Assembly (NCBI RefSeq): GCF_014805685.1
Contig: NC_060892.1
Coordinates: 5,940,490-6,004,489 of the forward strand
DNA length: 64,000 nt
Source of the DNA: Silurus meridionalis
Taxonomy: Eukaryota; Chordata; Actinopteri; Siluriformes; Siluridae
Direction: 5' to 3'
Below are positions 14,001 to 23,336 of this stretch, in pieces. How positions within the stretch are numbered: the stretch's first letter is position 1; each line of letters begins with the position of its first letter. A program made the translations under genes and the position numbers. The notes under the pieces are model-generated. The model was not told where the DNA came from and did no database searches. It was given only the letters and a program-made list of their open reading frames with translations.

Positions 14001-17000
14001 TGCTGGGATATGTGAAGTAAAGAATTTCACTGTGCTTTAATGTGACAAATATAATTATGAAGAGTAAGCTAACTTTCTGCCACTGCATTTCAGTATAGTT
14101 TTAAGGCTAAGAGGTGGCACAGCAGCTAATTTTCTAGCCTTCAGATTCTGAGCTTGGGTTAATGTCTGTGCAGATCTTGTGCATGTTCTCTGGTTTTGAT
14201 TTTTCATCCACCGTAATATAAACATGCCAGTAAGCAGATTTTCAAAGTTAAATCTCCCCTTAATGTGAGTGTGGATCAAGGGTGTATTCCCACCTCATTA
14301 CAAGTGTTCCCAGGATGGGCAAAGGATCCACCTAATGTGTAAATTTCAGGCTTAACAAATATCCTTTTTTTTAGGAGCTGTAAACTGCAGTGGAAACTTT
14401 GACTGTGGTGCAGGAGTGTGTATCAGCAAGATAAATCCTGAGTGTGACAGAGTGGCTGACTGCTCTAATGAAGCCGATGAAAAGGACTGCAGTCAGTAAA
14501 GCACTTTTTATACACATTTATATCAAGTAATGAGTCTATGTGCATGGAAAATTTGTTCAAAACACTGTTGATTTACATGAGAATAAAACCTTGAATGACC
14601 CAAAGTTTTTTTTATCCAGACTGTGGCCAGAGACCTGAATTTCCCCCCCAGAGAATTGTGGGAGGTGTGAGTGCCTGTCGAGGGGAGTGGCCATGGGTAG
14701 CAAGTCTGCAGTTTCAGCGTTTACATCGCTGTGGAGCCACTCTGATACACTGCAAATGGCTCCTTACAGCTGCTCACTGCTTCAGCAAGTACGCTTCGAG
14801 AAGTACAGATACACACTTCATACAACGCTCAATTCATGCGAATTGCGTCACCCATAAAATGTTCTAATCTTTAAGAGCTATGATCTTTAGGAGCTTTAGA
14901 ATCAGTCCTTGAGATTTAAGGATTTTAATGTTAGGGTTGTCACTGATGGTCCTGGTTCCTTGAGAGGAACCAGACTCAAAAAGTAAGATATGACAGCATT
15001 TTAGTGGCACTTAAAAAAATTAAGAAAATGAAGAAAAAAAAATCTAAGATTACAAAATTAAAGTCGAAATATTTGAAGACTAATGTCAAAATTCTGAGAG
15101 TAAAGTCGAAATATTTTGAGAATAATGTCATAGCAGTACGAGATTAAAGTGCGATACATGTTAGCAAGATCAGCTCTTGTTTCTTAAGAAACTATGAAGA
15201 TGATGATGAAAGAAATCGACCCTGTAGGAGTTAAACACTGGTGCTTGGAGGCTACAAAGCCCAAAGTGTACCAGCACACCACCTTCCTCATAGCACATAT
15301 TTAACCCCACCCTGCGCCACAATTCTGCTTAAACACTGCTCAACTGGTCCCTCTATCTTTCAGTTTGCAGGGACGACATGCCTCAGGGGTTCTGATTGGA
15401 AACTCATGAGTTTGATTCACAGCAACACTAAGCTACAATTGCTATGCCCTTGAGCAAAGCCCTAAACCATTAATTGCTCAGTAGCATGAATAAAATAATT
15501 GTTGATCTGGGTAAGAGCAGCTGCCAAATGGTGCAAATTTAATATATTATTCAGATCAGACACTACAATACATTTCGAGTCCAGAGTTTATTTGGTAAAG
15601 CTAAGTATGTGCTTATTCAGGGCTATGATCTTGTTCCGTTTTTGTTTTTTAAACACTTTGTGTTGTTCATCAGAAAGGAGTTAAACCCCACTGGCTGGAC
15701 GGCAAGTTTAGGCTCGGTACTCCGGTCCGGATTGGGAGCTTTGGTCATCCCAGTGCAGAGGATCATCCTGCATCCTGCCTTCAACAGCAGCAATATGGAC
15801 TTCGATGTGGCTCTGGTGCAGCTCTCGATCCCAGCACCGAGCTCCTACACCATCCAGACACTGTGTTTGCCCTCCCCAACACACAGCTTCTTCACAGGCA
15901 CAGAGTGTTACATCACGGGATGGGGCTCAATGAGGGAAGATGGTAAGAAAGTACATTTCTTGGCAGTTTTCCCGAATGTGACTGGCGTTTAGGTATAATC
16001 TTGAAGATGATTTATATACATATGAGCTTCATAAGCACCACATCAATTTTAAAAGGGTTTCATGAGATAATAGTTATGAATACTGATTAATACTATCTAG
16101 AACTGATAAGGAACCTTAGATAAATTGTGTGGAACAAAACAATCTAACTCATCATCTTTTTGCTGCTGCAGCTGCAAAGTATAAATTTTGAACACTTTCC
16201 AAAACAGAAAAACAATGAAGCACTGACACTGAAGACTCCTTCTATAATTGTTAATGAAACCTCTCACAGAAATTCTCAATTTATTAGAATATTAGAAGTG
16301 CCTGCTGTACAAATCCCTGTGAATGAGCTTTTACTATAATCTTGAAGACGTGTGACTGATTTTATTTTAGTTTCTTCATCTGTTCTTGGTAAGCTCTACT
16401 CATCTTTTCTCACACCCTACTAGACTCTATACCTATCACACATAACATTATGACCACCTGCCTAATATTGTGTTGTTCCCCCTTCTGCTGCCAAAATGGT
16501 CCAGACAGCAGCATTAACAGCATTAAATTCTTCAGAAGTTAAAGCTACAGGAGCTCGTCTGTTGGATCGGACCAAACTGGCCAGCATTCGCTCCCTACAT
16601 GCAGTCTTGGCCGTCCATGACCCTGTCACCGGTTCACCACTGTTCCTTTCTTGGAGCACTTATGATAGATACTGACCACTGCAGACCAGGAACAGCCCAC
16701 AAAAGCTGCAGTTTTGGAGATTCTGACCCAGTCAGCTAGCCATCACATTTTGGTCCTTGTCAATCTCACTTAAATCCTTACGCTTGCCCATTTTTCCTGC
16801 TTCTAACATCAGGTTTAAGGACAAAATGTTCACTTGCTGACTAAAAATCCCACTCACTAACAGGTGCCATGATTAAGAGATAATCAGTGTTATTTACTTC
16901 ACCGGTTTTAACATTAGAATGTCAGAATGTTATGTCTGGTTGGTGAATATTACTGATATTTAAAACACTTGCACAGAAAACTTAAGTCTGGGAATTCATC

Positions 17001-18421
17001 AGTCCAATTTTATTCCCTTTGTGGTACTTGTTGATTCTGGAAAATAGTAACCTAATGTCTAACCTAGCATAAACACTGTATATCAGGGATATAAGTAAAC
17101 TATTTACTTTTTTACATTTTTCTTTCCATTGTTTAAATAGTGGCTATTTGTGTCATTCCTTATAATGTTCACTAGGAAAATGTTAGTTGGTAACAGAGTG
17201 ATGTCACATGCTCATTTTTCTCACCTATCTTGTGTTTGGTGTTAGCAATGAGCTTCTTGTTCTGTTTTATGTTCATGTTACTGTATTAAGTATTGTTTGC
17301 TGTCTGGTTTTTTGCTAATCACTAATTGTTCCATACACGATTCAATCACAGTCATTCTCCTTTCTGTGTGGAAGAAATTTGAATATTTTATTTCTTTTTG
17401 ATGCAGGAAAGCTAACTAATCAGTTACAGAAAGCTCAGGTTGGTATAATAGACCAATCCGAGTGTCAGCAGTCTTACGGAAGAAAACTGACTCCCAACAT
17501 GATGTGTGCTGGATCTATGGAAGGTGGCATTGATACGTGTCTGGTGAGACTCGACTGATTAGACATCAGTTTTCTTTTTCATCATTCACATGACTTAATG
17601 TTCAGTGGTGGACAGTAACAAAGTATGTGTAATTCTTAAGTAGCTCTTTCGGATATCTGTACTTTACTGAAGTTTTTCCATTTGGGGAGACTTTCACTTT
17701 AACTTTACATATCAAAGTCAAATATCTTACCTTTTTTTTTAAACCTTTTTACTCCACTACATTTTGCGAAATTAGTCGTTCCTTATTATTTAAATGGATA
17801 AAAACGTCAAACACGCAGCGATCCACCAATCAGGATGGAACTTCTGGGTTCTGTTTTGATTGTTTTTTTTATTGCCACTTGATGGTTTATATTTATCACC
17901 AACACGCAGTTCAGCATCAGTTCAACAGCAATCAAAACATTGAGAATAATAAATGATAGACGCAACTCCTGACTCGAATATGCCACAACACACAGGGCCT
18001 TATTTTAGCGTTTTTTTTTTTTTTTTTTTTTTTTGGGGGGGGGGTACTTTTGTACTTTGACTCAAGTGAAAGTTTAAAGAGAGCACTTAAGTCATATTTT
18101 AACGAGTTTATCTCTGCTTTTACTCAAGTACATGGTTTGTGTACTTAATCCACCACTGTCAATGATCAAACCTTTGGGTTTTCAGCTTGTCTAATTGCAT
18201 TTAAAAATCATACACTGAGAAACACATGGATGACTGTAGGTCTGCTCTTTTCTTCGCAGGGCGATTCCGGAGGTCCGTTAGCATGCCGTGAGCCGAGGGG
18301 CCGGTGGTTTATAGCTGGCGTGACCAGTTGGGGTCGAGGTTGCGCTCGAAACAGATTCCCCGGGGTGTACACGCGTGTCACCGCTGTCAGGGAATGGATC
18401 TCTACATACCTCCCTTTTTAA
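4297..18421 (+). CDS. tmprss9: TMPRSS9/polyserase-1-like type II transmembrane serine protease, two protease domains, one frameshift
   Basis: Fifteen coding exons are delimited by GT/AG sites with consistent phases: 4297-4432, 4987-5114, 6521-6588, 6685-6872, 8244-8285, 9213-9326, 10419-10584, 11106-11380, 12466-12607, 13295-13562, 14375-14491, 14620-14788, 15674-15942, 17407-17543, 18260-18421. The product would be about 793 residues: a Ser-rich cytoplasmic tail, a TM helix at about 25-46, a SEA-like region at 50-170, LDLa at 190-225, trypsin domain 1 from 237 (cleavage before VVGG; His277, Asp326, Ser423), a Thr/Ser linker, LDLa 2 near 514-547, and trypsin domain 2 from 561 (before IVGG; His601, Asp649, Ser743). 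Asp417 and Asp737 fill the S1 pocket, so cleavage after Lys/Arg is expected at the cell surface. The last domain ends like the third domain of human TMPRSS9; human has three protease domains. Exon 9 is 142 nt where 143 is needed, so the frame breaks near 12549 (assembly error or true lesion). An in-frame ATG at 4234 is an alternative start; a stop at 4222 limits the frame. Confidence 0.9.
7230..7460 (+). repeat. Dispersed repeat ending GAACCCATCCTCAT
   Basis: This intron stretch begins with TTTTATTTGTATATTGC and ends with a block reading AGAGGAACCAGACTCAAAAG followed by GGAACCCATCCTCAT. The same order is seen at 331-560 and 56200-56340, with short tails at 14950-14985 and 55225-55260. The family is not identified; the wear and lack of coding sequence suggest a non-autonomous element. 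Confidence 0.6.
8023..8096. repeat. (GT)n microsatellite
   Basis: About 37 uninterrupted GT units lie in the intron between the exons ending at 6872 and starting at 8244. Confidence 0.97.
8751..8883. mobile_element. Short Tc1-derived MITE
   Basis: A 133-bp element bounded by TACAATATATGGACAAATG and, in inverse orientation, TACACTATATGGACAA. It keeps only the two ends of the Tc1 family seen at 3051-3579 and has no transposase sequence. Confidence 0.75.
9492..9734 (+). mobile_element. tRNA-Glu-derived SINE with intact 15-bp target-site duplication
   Basis: The head (9496-9567) is nearly a complete tRNA-Glu with CTC anticodon and recognisable A and B boxes. The body then matches the 5' end of the RTE LINE at 48448 onward (CCAGCCATTAG, the GCCGGTCCCAAGCCCGG block and the AGGGCATCCAGCG block). 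It then jumps directly to the LINE 3' end (TGGCGACCCCTAATGGGA, AGCCGAAAG). The perfect duplication AGTTTGTTCTGAATT lies at 9477-9491 and 9735-9749. The insertion is in the intron after LDLa exon 6. The shared 3' end suggests mobilisation by the RTE LINE enzymes. Confidence 0.93.
10600..11050. repeat. G-poor degenerate repeat in a tmprss9 intron
   Basis: Over roughly 450 bases the plus strand has very few G residues. It is made of imperfect words such as CTGCTAAAC, AACCACT and ACTACT that recur without a fixed period. It fills most of the intron between the exon carrying catalytic His and the exon carrying catalytic Asp of protease domain 1. Confidence 0.5.
11454..11772 (+). mobile_element. 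5'-truncated RTE LINE fragment
   Basis: The sequence matches the 3' end of the LINE at 48448-51584, from TTTATAGGACTGTGG onward through a broken reverse-transcriptase C-terminus. It ends with the terminal block CGACCCCTAATGGGA and a GAA-rich tail. About 100 bases are missing just before the terminal block. It lies in the intron between exons 8 and 9. Confidence 0.85.
12466..12607 (+). other. tmprss9: Frameshifted exon 9 of the tmprss9-like gene
   Basis: The exon starts in phase with exon 8 and reads toward a cysteine-containing stretch ending NNSKVY. It then runs into TGA at about 12563. Adding one base within the GGGCCC at 12546-12551 restores the family pattern (NMMCAGF, then KVDSCQ), and the next exon then opens with GDSGGP in frame. 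Length arithmetic agrees, since phases 1 and 0 need 143 nt and only 142 are present. As written, the product loses the first catalytic serine and everything after it. All other exons are open and in phase, and the neighbouring timm13 and enc3 frames are intact. A single homopolymer error in the assembly or a recent null allele are equally possible. Confidence 0.85.
12845..13025 (+). repeat. tRNA-derived SINE-like repeat, tail type 1
   Basis: The start carries an A-box-like GTGGTAGCTTAGTGGTCAAG and a B-box-like GTTTCAATCCC. The end reads AAGTCACTGTGGATAAG followed by a CCAAATGCCATAATG type tail. The same tail is seen at 15390-15540, 40088-40262 and 58238-58385. Confidence 0.65.
13895..14055 (+). 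repeat. SINE-like repeat, tail type 2
   Basis: It contains AAGCCCTGGTATTGCC and a block ending CTGGGATATGTGAAG, then AATTTCACTGTGCT and TGTGACAAATATAA. A related and longer copy is at 59866-60085. Confidence 0.55.
14940..15170. repeat. Degenerate repeat with AAAGTCGAAATATT words
   Basis: Words resembling AATAAAGTCGAAATATTTG recur three to four times with changes, after a short relic of the GAGAGGAACCAGACTC family. It is in the intron after exon 12 and has no coding potential. Confidence 0.45.
15390..15540 (+). repeat. SINE-like repeat, tail type 1
   Basis: The GAGTTTGATTCACAGC box-B-like stretch, CCCTTGAGCAAAGCCC and GGTAAGAGCAGCTGCCAAATG follow in the order seen at 40088-40262. Confidence 0.55.
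16441..16934 (-). mobile_element. Internally deleted Tc1-like transposon of a third family
   Basis: The ends are CATAACATTATGACC and its worn inverse. Read on the minus strand there is a lysine-rich MGK start of a Tc1-type transposase, its arginine-rich linker (LVRSNRRA), and then at once the C-terminal end ([11 protein letters not shown]). The catalytic core has been deleted. It sits in the intron between exons 13 and 14. Confidence 0.75.
17603..18158. mobile_element. hAT-type non-autonomous transposon
   Basis: It starts CAGTGGTGGACAGTAAC and ends with the inverse form (TTAATCCACCACTG). The 8-base flanks match at five of eight positions, as expected of an old hAT insertion. No transposase reading frame remains. 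A long poly(T)/poly(G) run sits at 18010-18042. Related elements are at 40781-41606 and 60237-60615. Confidence 0.75.
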
Positions 18422-18909
18422 AGATGCTCACCTTCGTATGGACTTTCACCAGTTACTTGTGCATACTTACTTGAAAAGTTGCATATTTATTTTGTATATT
18501 TATTATTGCTTATGCCAAAATGAAAACCTCGGACTCTATTAGGCCTTGAAAATGTTAAAAGTTATATTATTTTAATTAGTACATTAGCCCAAATCCCACT
18601 AGGAGTGAATTGACTAGTAGATTGGGCTGGCTTTACAGTGCACAAATTTAAACATATGAGAAGGAACAAATGCAAAAACACATCTAGGTGCTTTAAAGAC
18701 TCATACATTGATTGGTAATTACTGTAGCTGCTGAATCACAGCTGCGACCTCACCAGCAATCAGTGGAATTACAACTGGAAGTGTGTTTAGCTACATTTTT
18801 CTTTGTCCCTAAACGTTTCTACTTTCCAAATAATAATCAGAAACATAAGGACACGTAATAATGTTCATATTGAAAACCTGTGATCTAATAATTGTGAAGT
18901 AAAAATGAC

Positions 18910-18915
18910 AATAAA
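18910..18915 (+). terminator. Poly(A) signal candidate for tmprss9-like gene
   Basis: AATAAA lies 489 bases after the stop codon. A second one lies at 19157-19162. Either would end the transcript before the convergent timm13 3' end. Confidence 0.5.
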
Positions 18916-19156
18916 TGTATGCATCAACTACACAGGTTGAAGCTTTACTTACCGAGGGTGCCTTTTTGTATTTATAGTGGGGTGGCAATAATTTGAGTCA
19001 TCTATAGATTTAATGTATGCAATTACCTGGATATCACAAAATTTGTTTACTTAAAAAAAAGATGGATGATAAGATAATAGAAATGTTTGCTGTATAAATC
19101 TTAACATCTTGTGTTGAAATGGTGAAACATGACCTGATTGTAGGTTAATAATGTTC

Positions 19157-19162
19157 AATAAA
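19157..19162 (+). terminator. Second poly(A) signal candidate for tmprss9-like gene
   Basis: AATAAA about 0.74 kb downstream of the stop. Use of this site would leave under 200 bases to the timm13 signal on the other strand. Confidence 0.45.
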
Positions 19163-19338
19163 ATTACTTGACTTCATTAATCTCTGTTCACAACCAGTGA
19201 AAATTGTAAAAACCGAATGATTAATAACTACTCCCGAGTGTAATTCCCGAGGGTGTCTGTGCTGTCGTTTGAAAGGTTAAATGAGGCAAAAGAAGACTGT
19301 TCCCAGAAATCTGACATTCGTACACAATGTAAGCTGCT

Positions 19339-19344
19339 TTTATT
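19339..19344 (-). terminator. timm13: Poly(A) signal candidate for timm13
   Basis: AATAAA on the minus strand, about 640 bases downstream of the timm13 stop codon. It is the first canonical signal met after a CpG-rich 3' untranslated region. Confidence 0.55.
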
Positions 19345-19985
19345 GCAGGATCCATGGTGAAGTGATCAGTGTTTAAACAAACCCACTTTTGTAGTCAGGA
19401 GATTGTGTGACAAACCAGGATCCGCCTGCGACAATTGCATTTTGTTTCGGCGCGGGTAAGAAAGTAGGCCTGCGTGGCGCGTCCTCGCGGAGAGGCTGCC
19501 GTTATGAAAAGAGAGAGACGCTCCTGAATTGTCCACGGTGAAAGCAAGTAGGTTTGTGGAGCAGGGGCCGGGAAGACGAGACGGCTCGGCGATCCCGGCG
19601 GGACGGTGTAGTGTCCACACGAGGACAAACTGAAGGAGCGCCACTGTGCTCACAGGCTCGGTCTGACTAACAATCCGCTCACTTATTGCTTAGGGTTATC
19701 GAAACATGGTTTGAAACACTGATCGGACTCGATTCGTTCCATTTCTAGACCTATAACTTTTTACGTTTTGAAGCTTATGTGGTGATTCTGTAAAACCAAC
19801 CAAAATGTCCATCAATTATGAAGAAAATGAAGAAAAATGTCTTATAGGTTGTTCCCGAGTCTAAAACTCATGACCTCTTGGTTTCTCTTATGGCTTTCAG
19901 CTTCAAGGTTGTGTTTTCAGCCTAAAGCCTCTTTATGCAAGGGTCCATGTGACGACCAGGCAGATCATCAACTGGAACGCACGCA
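19345..19985 (-). other. Probable timm13 3' untranslated region with a CpG-rich patch
   Basis: Roughly 19385-19690 is strikingly CpG-rich, with over twenty CpG sites in 300 bases, against an AT-rich background. A minus-strand open frame of 95 codons runs through it but starts at a GTG rather than ATG, has no recognisable domain, and lies between the timm13 stop and its poly(A) signal, so it is more likely untranslated. A start site of another transcript is the main alternative. Confidence 0.4.
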
Positions 19986-22576
19986 TCACATACGTGCTCG
20001 TTCACGCTGAAGTCTCGAATTGTAGGTGCGTGAACAGGTGTTCCAGGCATCCATATACCGGTCCATGCACATAGCTATGCATTTCTGCAATCAAATAAAT
20101 TAATCAGTCAATCAATCAATCAATCCAATATTTAGATGCATACAAAGTTAATGAGCAAATGATATACATACAAAGTTTTATAATTTCTAACATAAATGTT
20201 GTGTATATTATAAAGAGTATTTTTATTAATAACACTGTATGTACATATACGTGCATCCTAACACGTTTGTGGACACCTGACCATAATATTTGCATGTGTT
20301 TTTTAACATCCCATTCCACATTTAATCCCCATTTACTGTTATAATAGCTAGAGGTTGACCGATGGATTTTACCGATACCTGCGTTGGATTTTTAAAATGG
20401 ATACTGTATAAGAAAAAACAAACACTCCATGTAATATAGTACTGAACTTTATTACAAAAAAAGTTACTGAATCCTAAAAATGTGCCAAAGAAAGTATCAA
20501 TATCTTAATAAATTATAAATACAACATAGCGCTCTCCATGCAGCACGCAGTCTCGCGTGTAAAACATGCAGTGTCAGTGACTCGCCTCTAGAGGCTGCTC
20601 TCGTATTGAAAGTATGACCGGAAGCTGGAAAAAATATATTTATTGATTTTTTTCAGATAGCCGACGGTTCCAGCAATCAACTATTTGTGCCTATCGGTCG
20701 ACCTCTAATAATAATCTCCACTCTTCTGGGGAGAGCATTCCACTAGATTTTGGAGTGTGTTCGTGGAGATTTGTGCTAATTCACCCACAAGGGTGTTAGT
20801 AAAGTCAGGTACTGATGTAGAGGATTTGAGGAGACCTGAGGGGTGCAGTCAGTGTTTCAATTCATCTTAAAGGTGTTGGAGTCAGAGCTAACTCTATATT
20901 AAAATATAGCAGGCCATGCAAGATGTTCAATTCCAACCCCATCTTTATAGGGGGATTTTTATGCTGGAACACATTTGAGTCTCCTAGTTTCGATGAAGAG
21001 AATCTTTTATTTAACCGCATCCAAAGTCATTGTATAAAATAATCTTTGTGGTAACAATTAAGGGAAGAACAACATATGGCTGTAAAAGTCAGATGTCCCA
21101 ATACTTTTGTCCAAATAGTATAAATGGAGGGTTTTTTTTTGCCCCTCAGTACAGGTGGAAGACAAATGTAATGTAATGTTACAGCATACATAGACAATCT
21201 AAAGAATTAAACACATCCACCTTAATAGCAATAGATTTAAGAAGAAACACAAGTGTAATGCATCACTCTGAAAGTATTGAAACCGCACATATAGAAACAG
21301 AAATATATAAGTTCAACAAATAGATCCAAACCACTTTCGAGCAGTAAGAACTGGAAATACTAAATTAGAGATCACAAAAATAATTGGTTCAGTAACCAAG
21401 ATTAACCTCTGCTAAACTAATGGAAAAGCTATATTGTAGAGAAGGAAAGGATCTGCGTATGATCCATAACATGCAACCTGATTCCCAAAGCAGGGAGTTA
21501 GCACGGAATGGCTTGCTCCTGAAAAGGTTCACTAAATCTTAATTGATTTATTTCAAGATGTGAGCGACAGAATAAATTCAAACGTTTGCAGAAACATTTT
21601 GTCTGCCAAAAAAATATGAAAGACTTTTAAAAGAGCTAGATGTAAATATCAGGAAATTATAGCCGAAATTCTAGTCTTTTATCTCTTCTTCAGTATTTCT
21701 CTCAAAATGTTTTCAGTGAATAGCAAAAACACCGTCGTCTTGTTGTTTCGATACTTTCACAAGGGATTGTATAATTGCGATGGTCAGGTTTCTGCATGCT
21801 TTCACATATAGAATAAGTGTACAAGTTGGTGTTTTATGCATTAGTTGAAACCACAGGTTATACCTGTTCAGAATTGTCCAACGAGCTGCCCGGTTTACAG
21901 ATGCACTTCTTAAAGCATTTATCCGTCATTCTCTGAAATACAGCAAATATTCAATCAACGATTTAAACAAAAAAAACTGATAAATAAATGTATCAATAAT
22001 CTAGTAATACAAATGCAGTTTTAAAACACAGCTTTCTATTTGTTTTTATAATTACAGAAAGAGAAAATTATTTAAATAGGTAAAAGCTTAAGAACAAGTA
22101 GAGATGTCTTTAATGCCAAGACATTTAGATATGATTGTTGTATGCCTTAATATGACTCAAATCTACTTCCAGCATGAAGGAAAGTAGTGAGAGAAAGTGG
22201 TGAGGGAGTTAAAGCGAGAAAATAAAGAAATAACGATTATTGAGAATGGTGAGGGAATATGAGAGGAATTCATGGTGAGGGGAATCATGGCGAGGGAAAG
22301 TGGGGAAAATGGTGACGGCACCGGTGAGGTGAACTTGCAACATACAGTGAACCGTGATTACTGCTAACAAGCTACTACTATGGAGCAAGACATTATTTTC
22401 TAAAGTACATTTAAATGCAGAAATTTAAGTCTTGGAAAGAAAAGAAAAAGAATCTCTCTGAAACACTGGTTTTCTTCTCTAAGCCTATGGGGATCATCAC
22501 ACAAAGGTAAAGGTAAAGAAATTAGTAAACAGTTAAATATATTTAATAAAAGGAATATATCTAGCACAACAAGCAA

Positions 22577-22637
<61 letters not shown>

Positions 22638-23118
22638 TTATTTTTTATTAACCCCCAATGACCACTAATACCACTGTGGTGAAGCTTTGACTTATAGAAA
22701 ATGAAAAATGATTGATCTTATTAATGATTGATCTTATTAATGATTGATCTTATTAATGATTGATCTTATTAATGATTGATCTTATTAATGAAGGCATGGC
22801 TGCTCAATAATTTCAGCATGCACCCATTAACGTGTTCACACAAATAATCATTCATCAGCCTTAAAACCCAAGAGCTTCAAATCTTTTACAACATTTGAAG
22901 TAACTTTAAAAAAAAATCATGTAATATTTTAGAACAAATTAAAAACATTCTCTATCCAGACTAGCCAGATTAGCAGCTAAGCTAACCGGTGTACTGACCT
23001 GCAGCAGCTCCTGAGCGTTAGCCACCGCTATCTGCACCTTCACCTGCTCCATGATGGCGCCCGTGTCCATCTTCCCAGTTCCTGATCCAGAGGTAAAATC
23101 TGATCCAAAACTATCCAT
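19986..23118 (-). CDS. timm13: Mitochondrial import inner membrane translocase subunit Tim13
   Basis: Three exons on the minus strand: 23118-22999 (40 codons), 21932-21864 (23 codons) and 20084-19986 (32 codons plus stop), all joined at phase 0 with GT/AG sites. The product is 95 residues, the same length as human TIMM13. It carries the twin CX3C motif of small Tim proteins (CFKKC and CIAMC), spaced to form two disulfides, and the hallmark stretch [18 protein letters not shown]. Tim13 pairs with Tim8 as a hexameric chaperone in the intermembrane space that escorts hydrophobic precursors to the inner and outer membranes. There is an extra cysteine (CICKPG) between the two motifs and another in exon 3 (NTCSR), where human has Gly and Val. 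The gene faces tmprss9 tail-to-tail, an arrangement shared with human 19p13.3. Confidence 0.97.
20262..21125 (-). mobile_element. Tc1-like transposon interrupted by a hAT-like element, in timm13 intron 2
   Basis: The left end reads GTTTGTGGACACCTGACCAT and the right end CCCAATACTTTTGTCC, as in the family at 3051-3579, here reversed. Matching both sides against 3460-3490 shows that the element at 20349-20707 was inserted into it. Transposase sequence is degenerate. Confidence 0.75.
20349..20707. mobile_element. hAT-like MITE nested in the Tc1 element
   Basis: The 359-bp insert has inverted ends TAGAGGTTGACCGATGG and TAGAGGTCGACCGATAG. Flanking 8-mers are ATAATAGC and ATAATAAT, an 8-bp duplication with two changes. 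Excising it restores the outer element as seen in its sister at 3051-3579. Confidence 0.8.
22580..22635. repeat. (TA)n microsatellite
   Basis: About 28 TA units in timm13 intron 1. Confidence 0.95.
22707..22790. repeat. Five-unit 16-bp tandem repeat
   Basis: The unit GATTGATCTTATTAAT repeats at 22710, 22726, 22742, 22758 and 22774 with no visible change. It lies in timm13 intron 1, about 0.2 kb downstream of exon 1. Confidence 0.95.
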
Positions 23119-23300
23119 TGTTTTATTATTTTAGTTTTGAACAAATATCGGAGAATAAACTAATCTAAAGCCACACTTCCCCCCGGAGCTCTACAGACTG
23201 TACACATGTGACAGTTTCCTGAATGACCTTGAGCGGCCCCCGGAAGCGCTACTGACAAAGGTTCCTAGTAGTTATGGATGATGGGTAATGTAGTCATAAG
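23119..23300 (-). promoter_or_regulatory. timm13: timm13 promoter with ERR, ETS and ZNF143-like sites
   Basis: Upstream of the start codon on the minus strand there are TCAAGGTCA (23224-23232), a perfect estrogen-related-receptor element; CCGGAAG on the plus strand at 23240-23246, an ETS/GABP core; and a reading ACTACATTACCCATCATCC (23276-23294) close to the ZNF143 consensus. There is no TATA box. GABP (NRF-2) and ERR-alpha are known regulators of nuclear genes for mitochondrial proteins, which suits Tim13. Sites are read by eye and binding is inferred. Confidence 0.65.
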
Positions 23301-23336
23301 ATGCTACAGGGCAGAGACGCACACACTAGGGCCCAG

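Noticed and set aside
19366..19653. Minus-strand 95-codon ORF with signal-peptide-like start
   Set aside because: It starts with GTG, has no known domain and lies within the presumed timm13 3' UTR.
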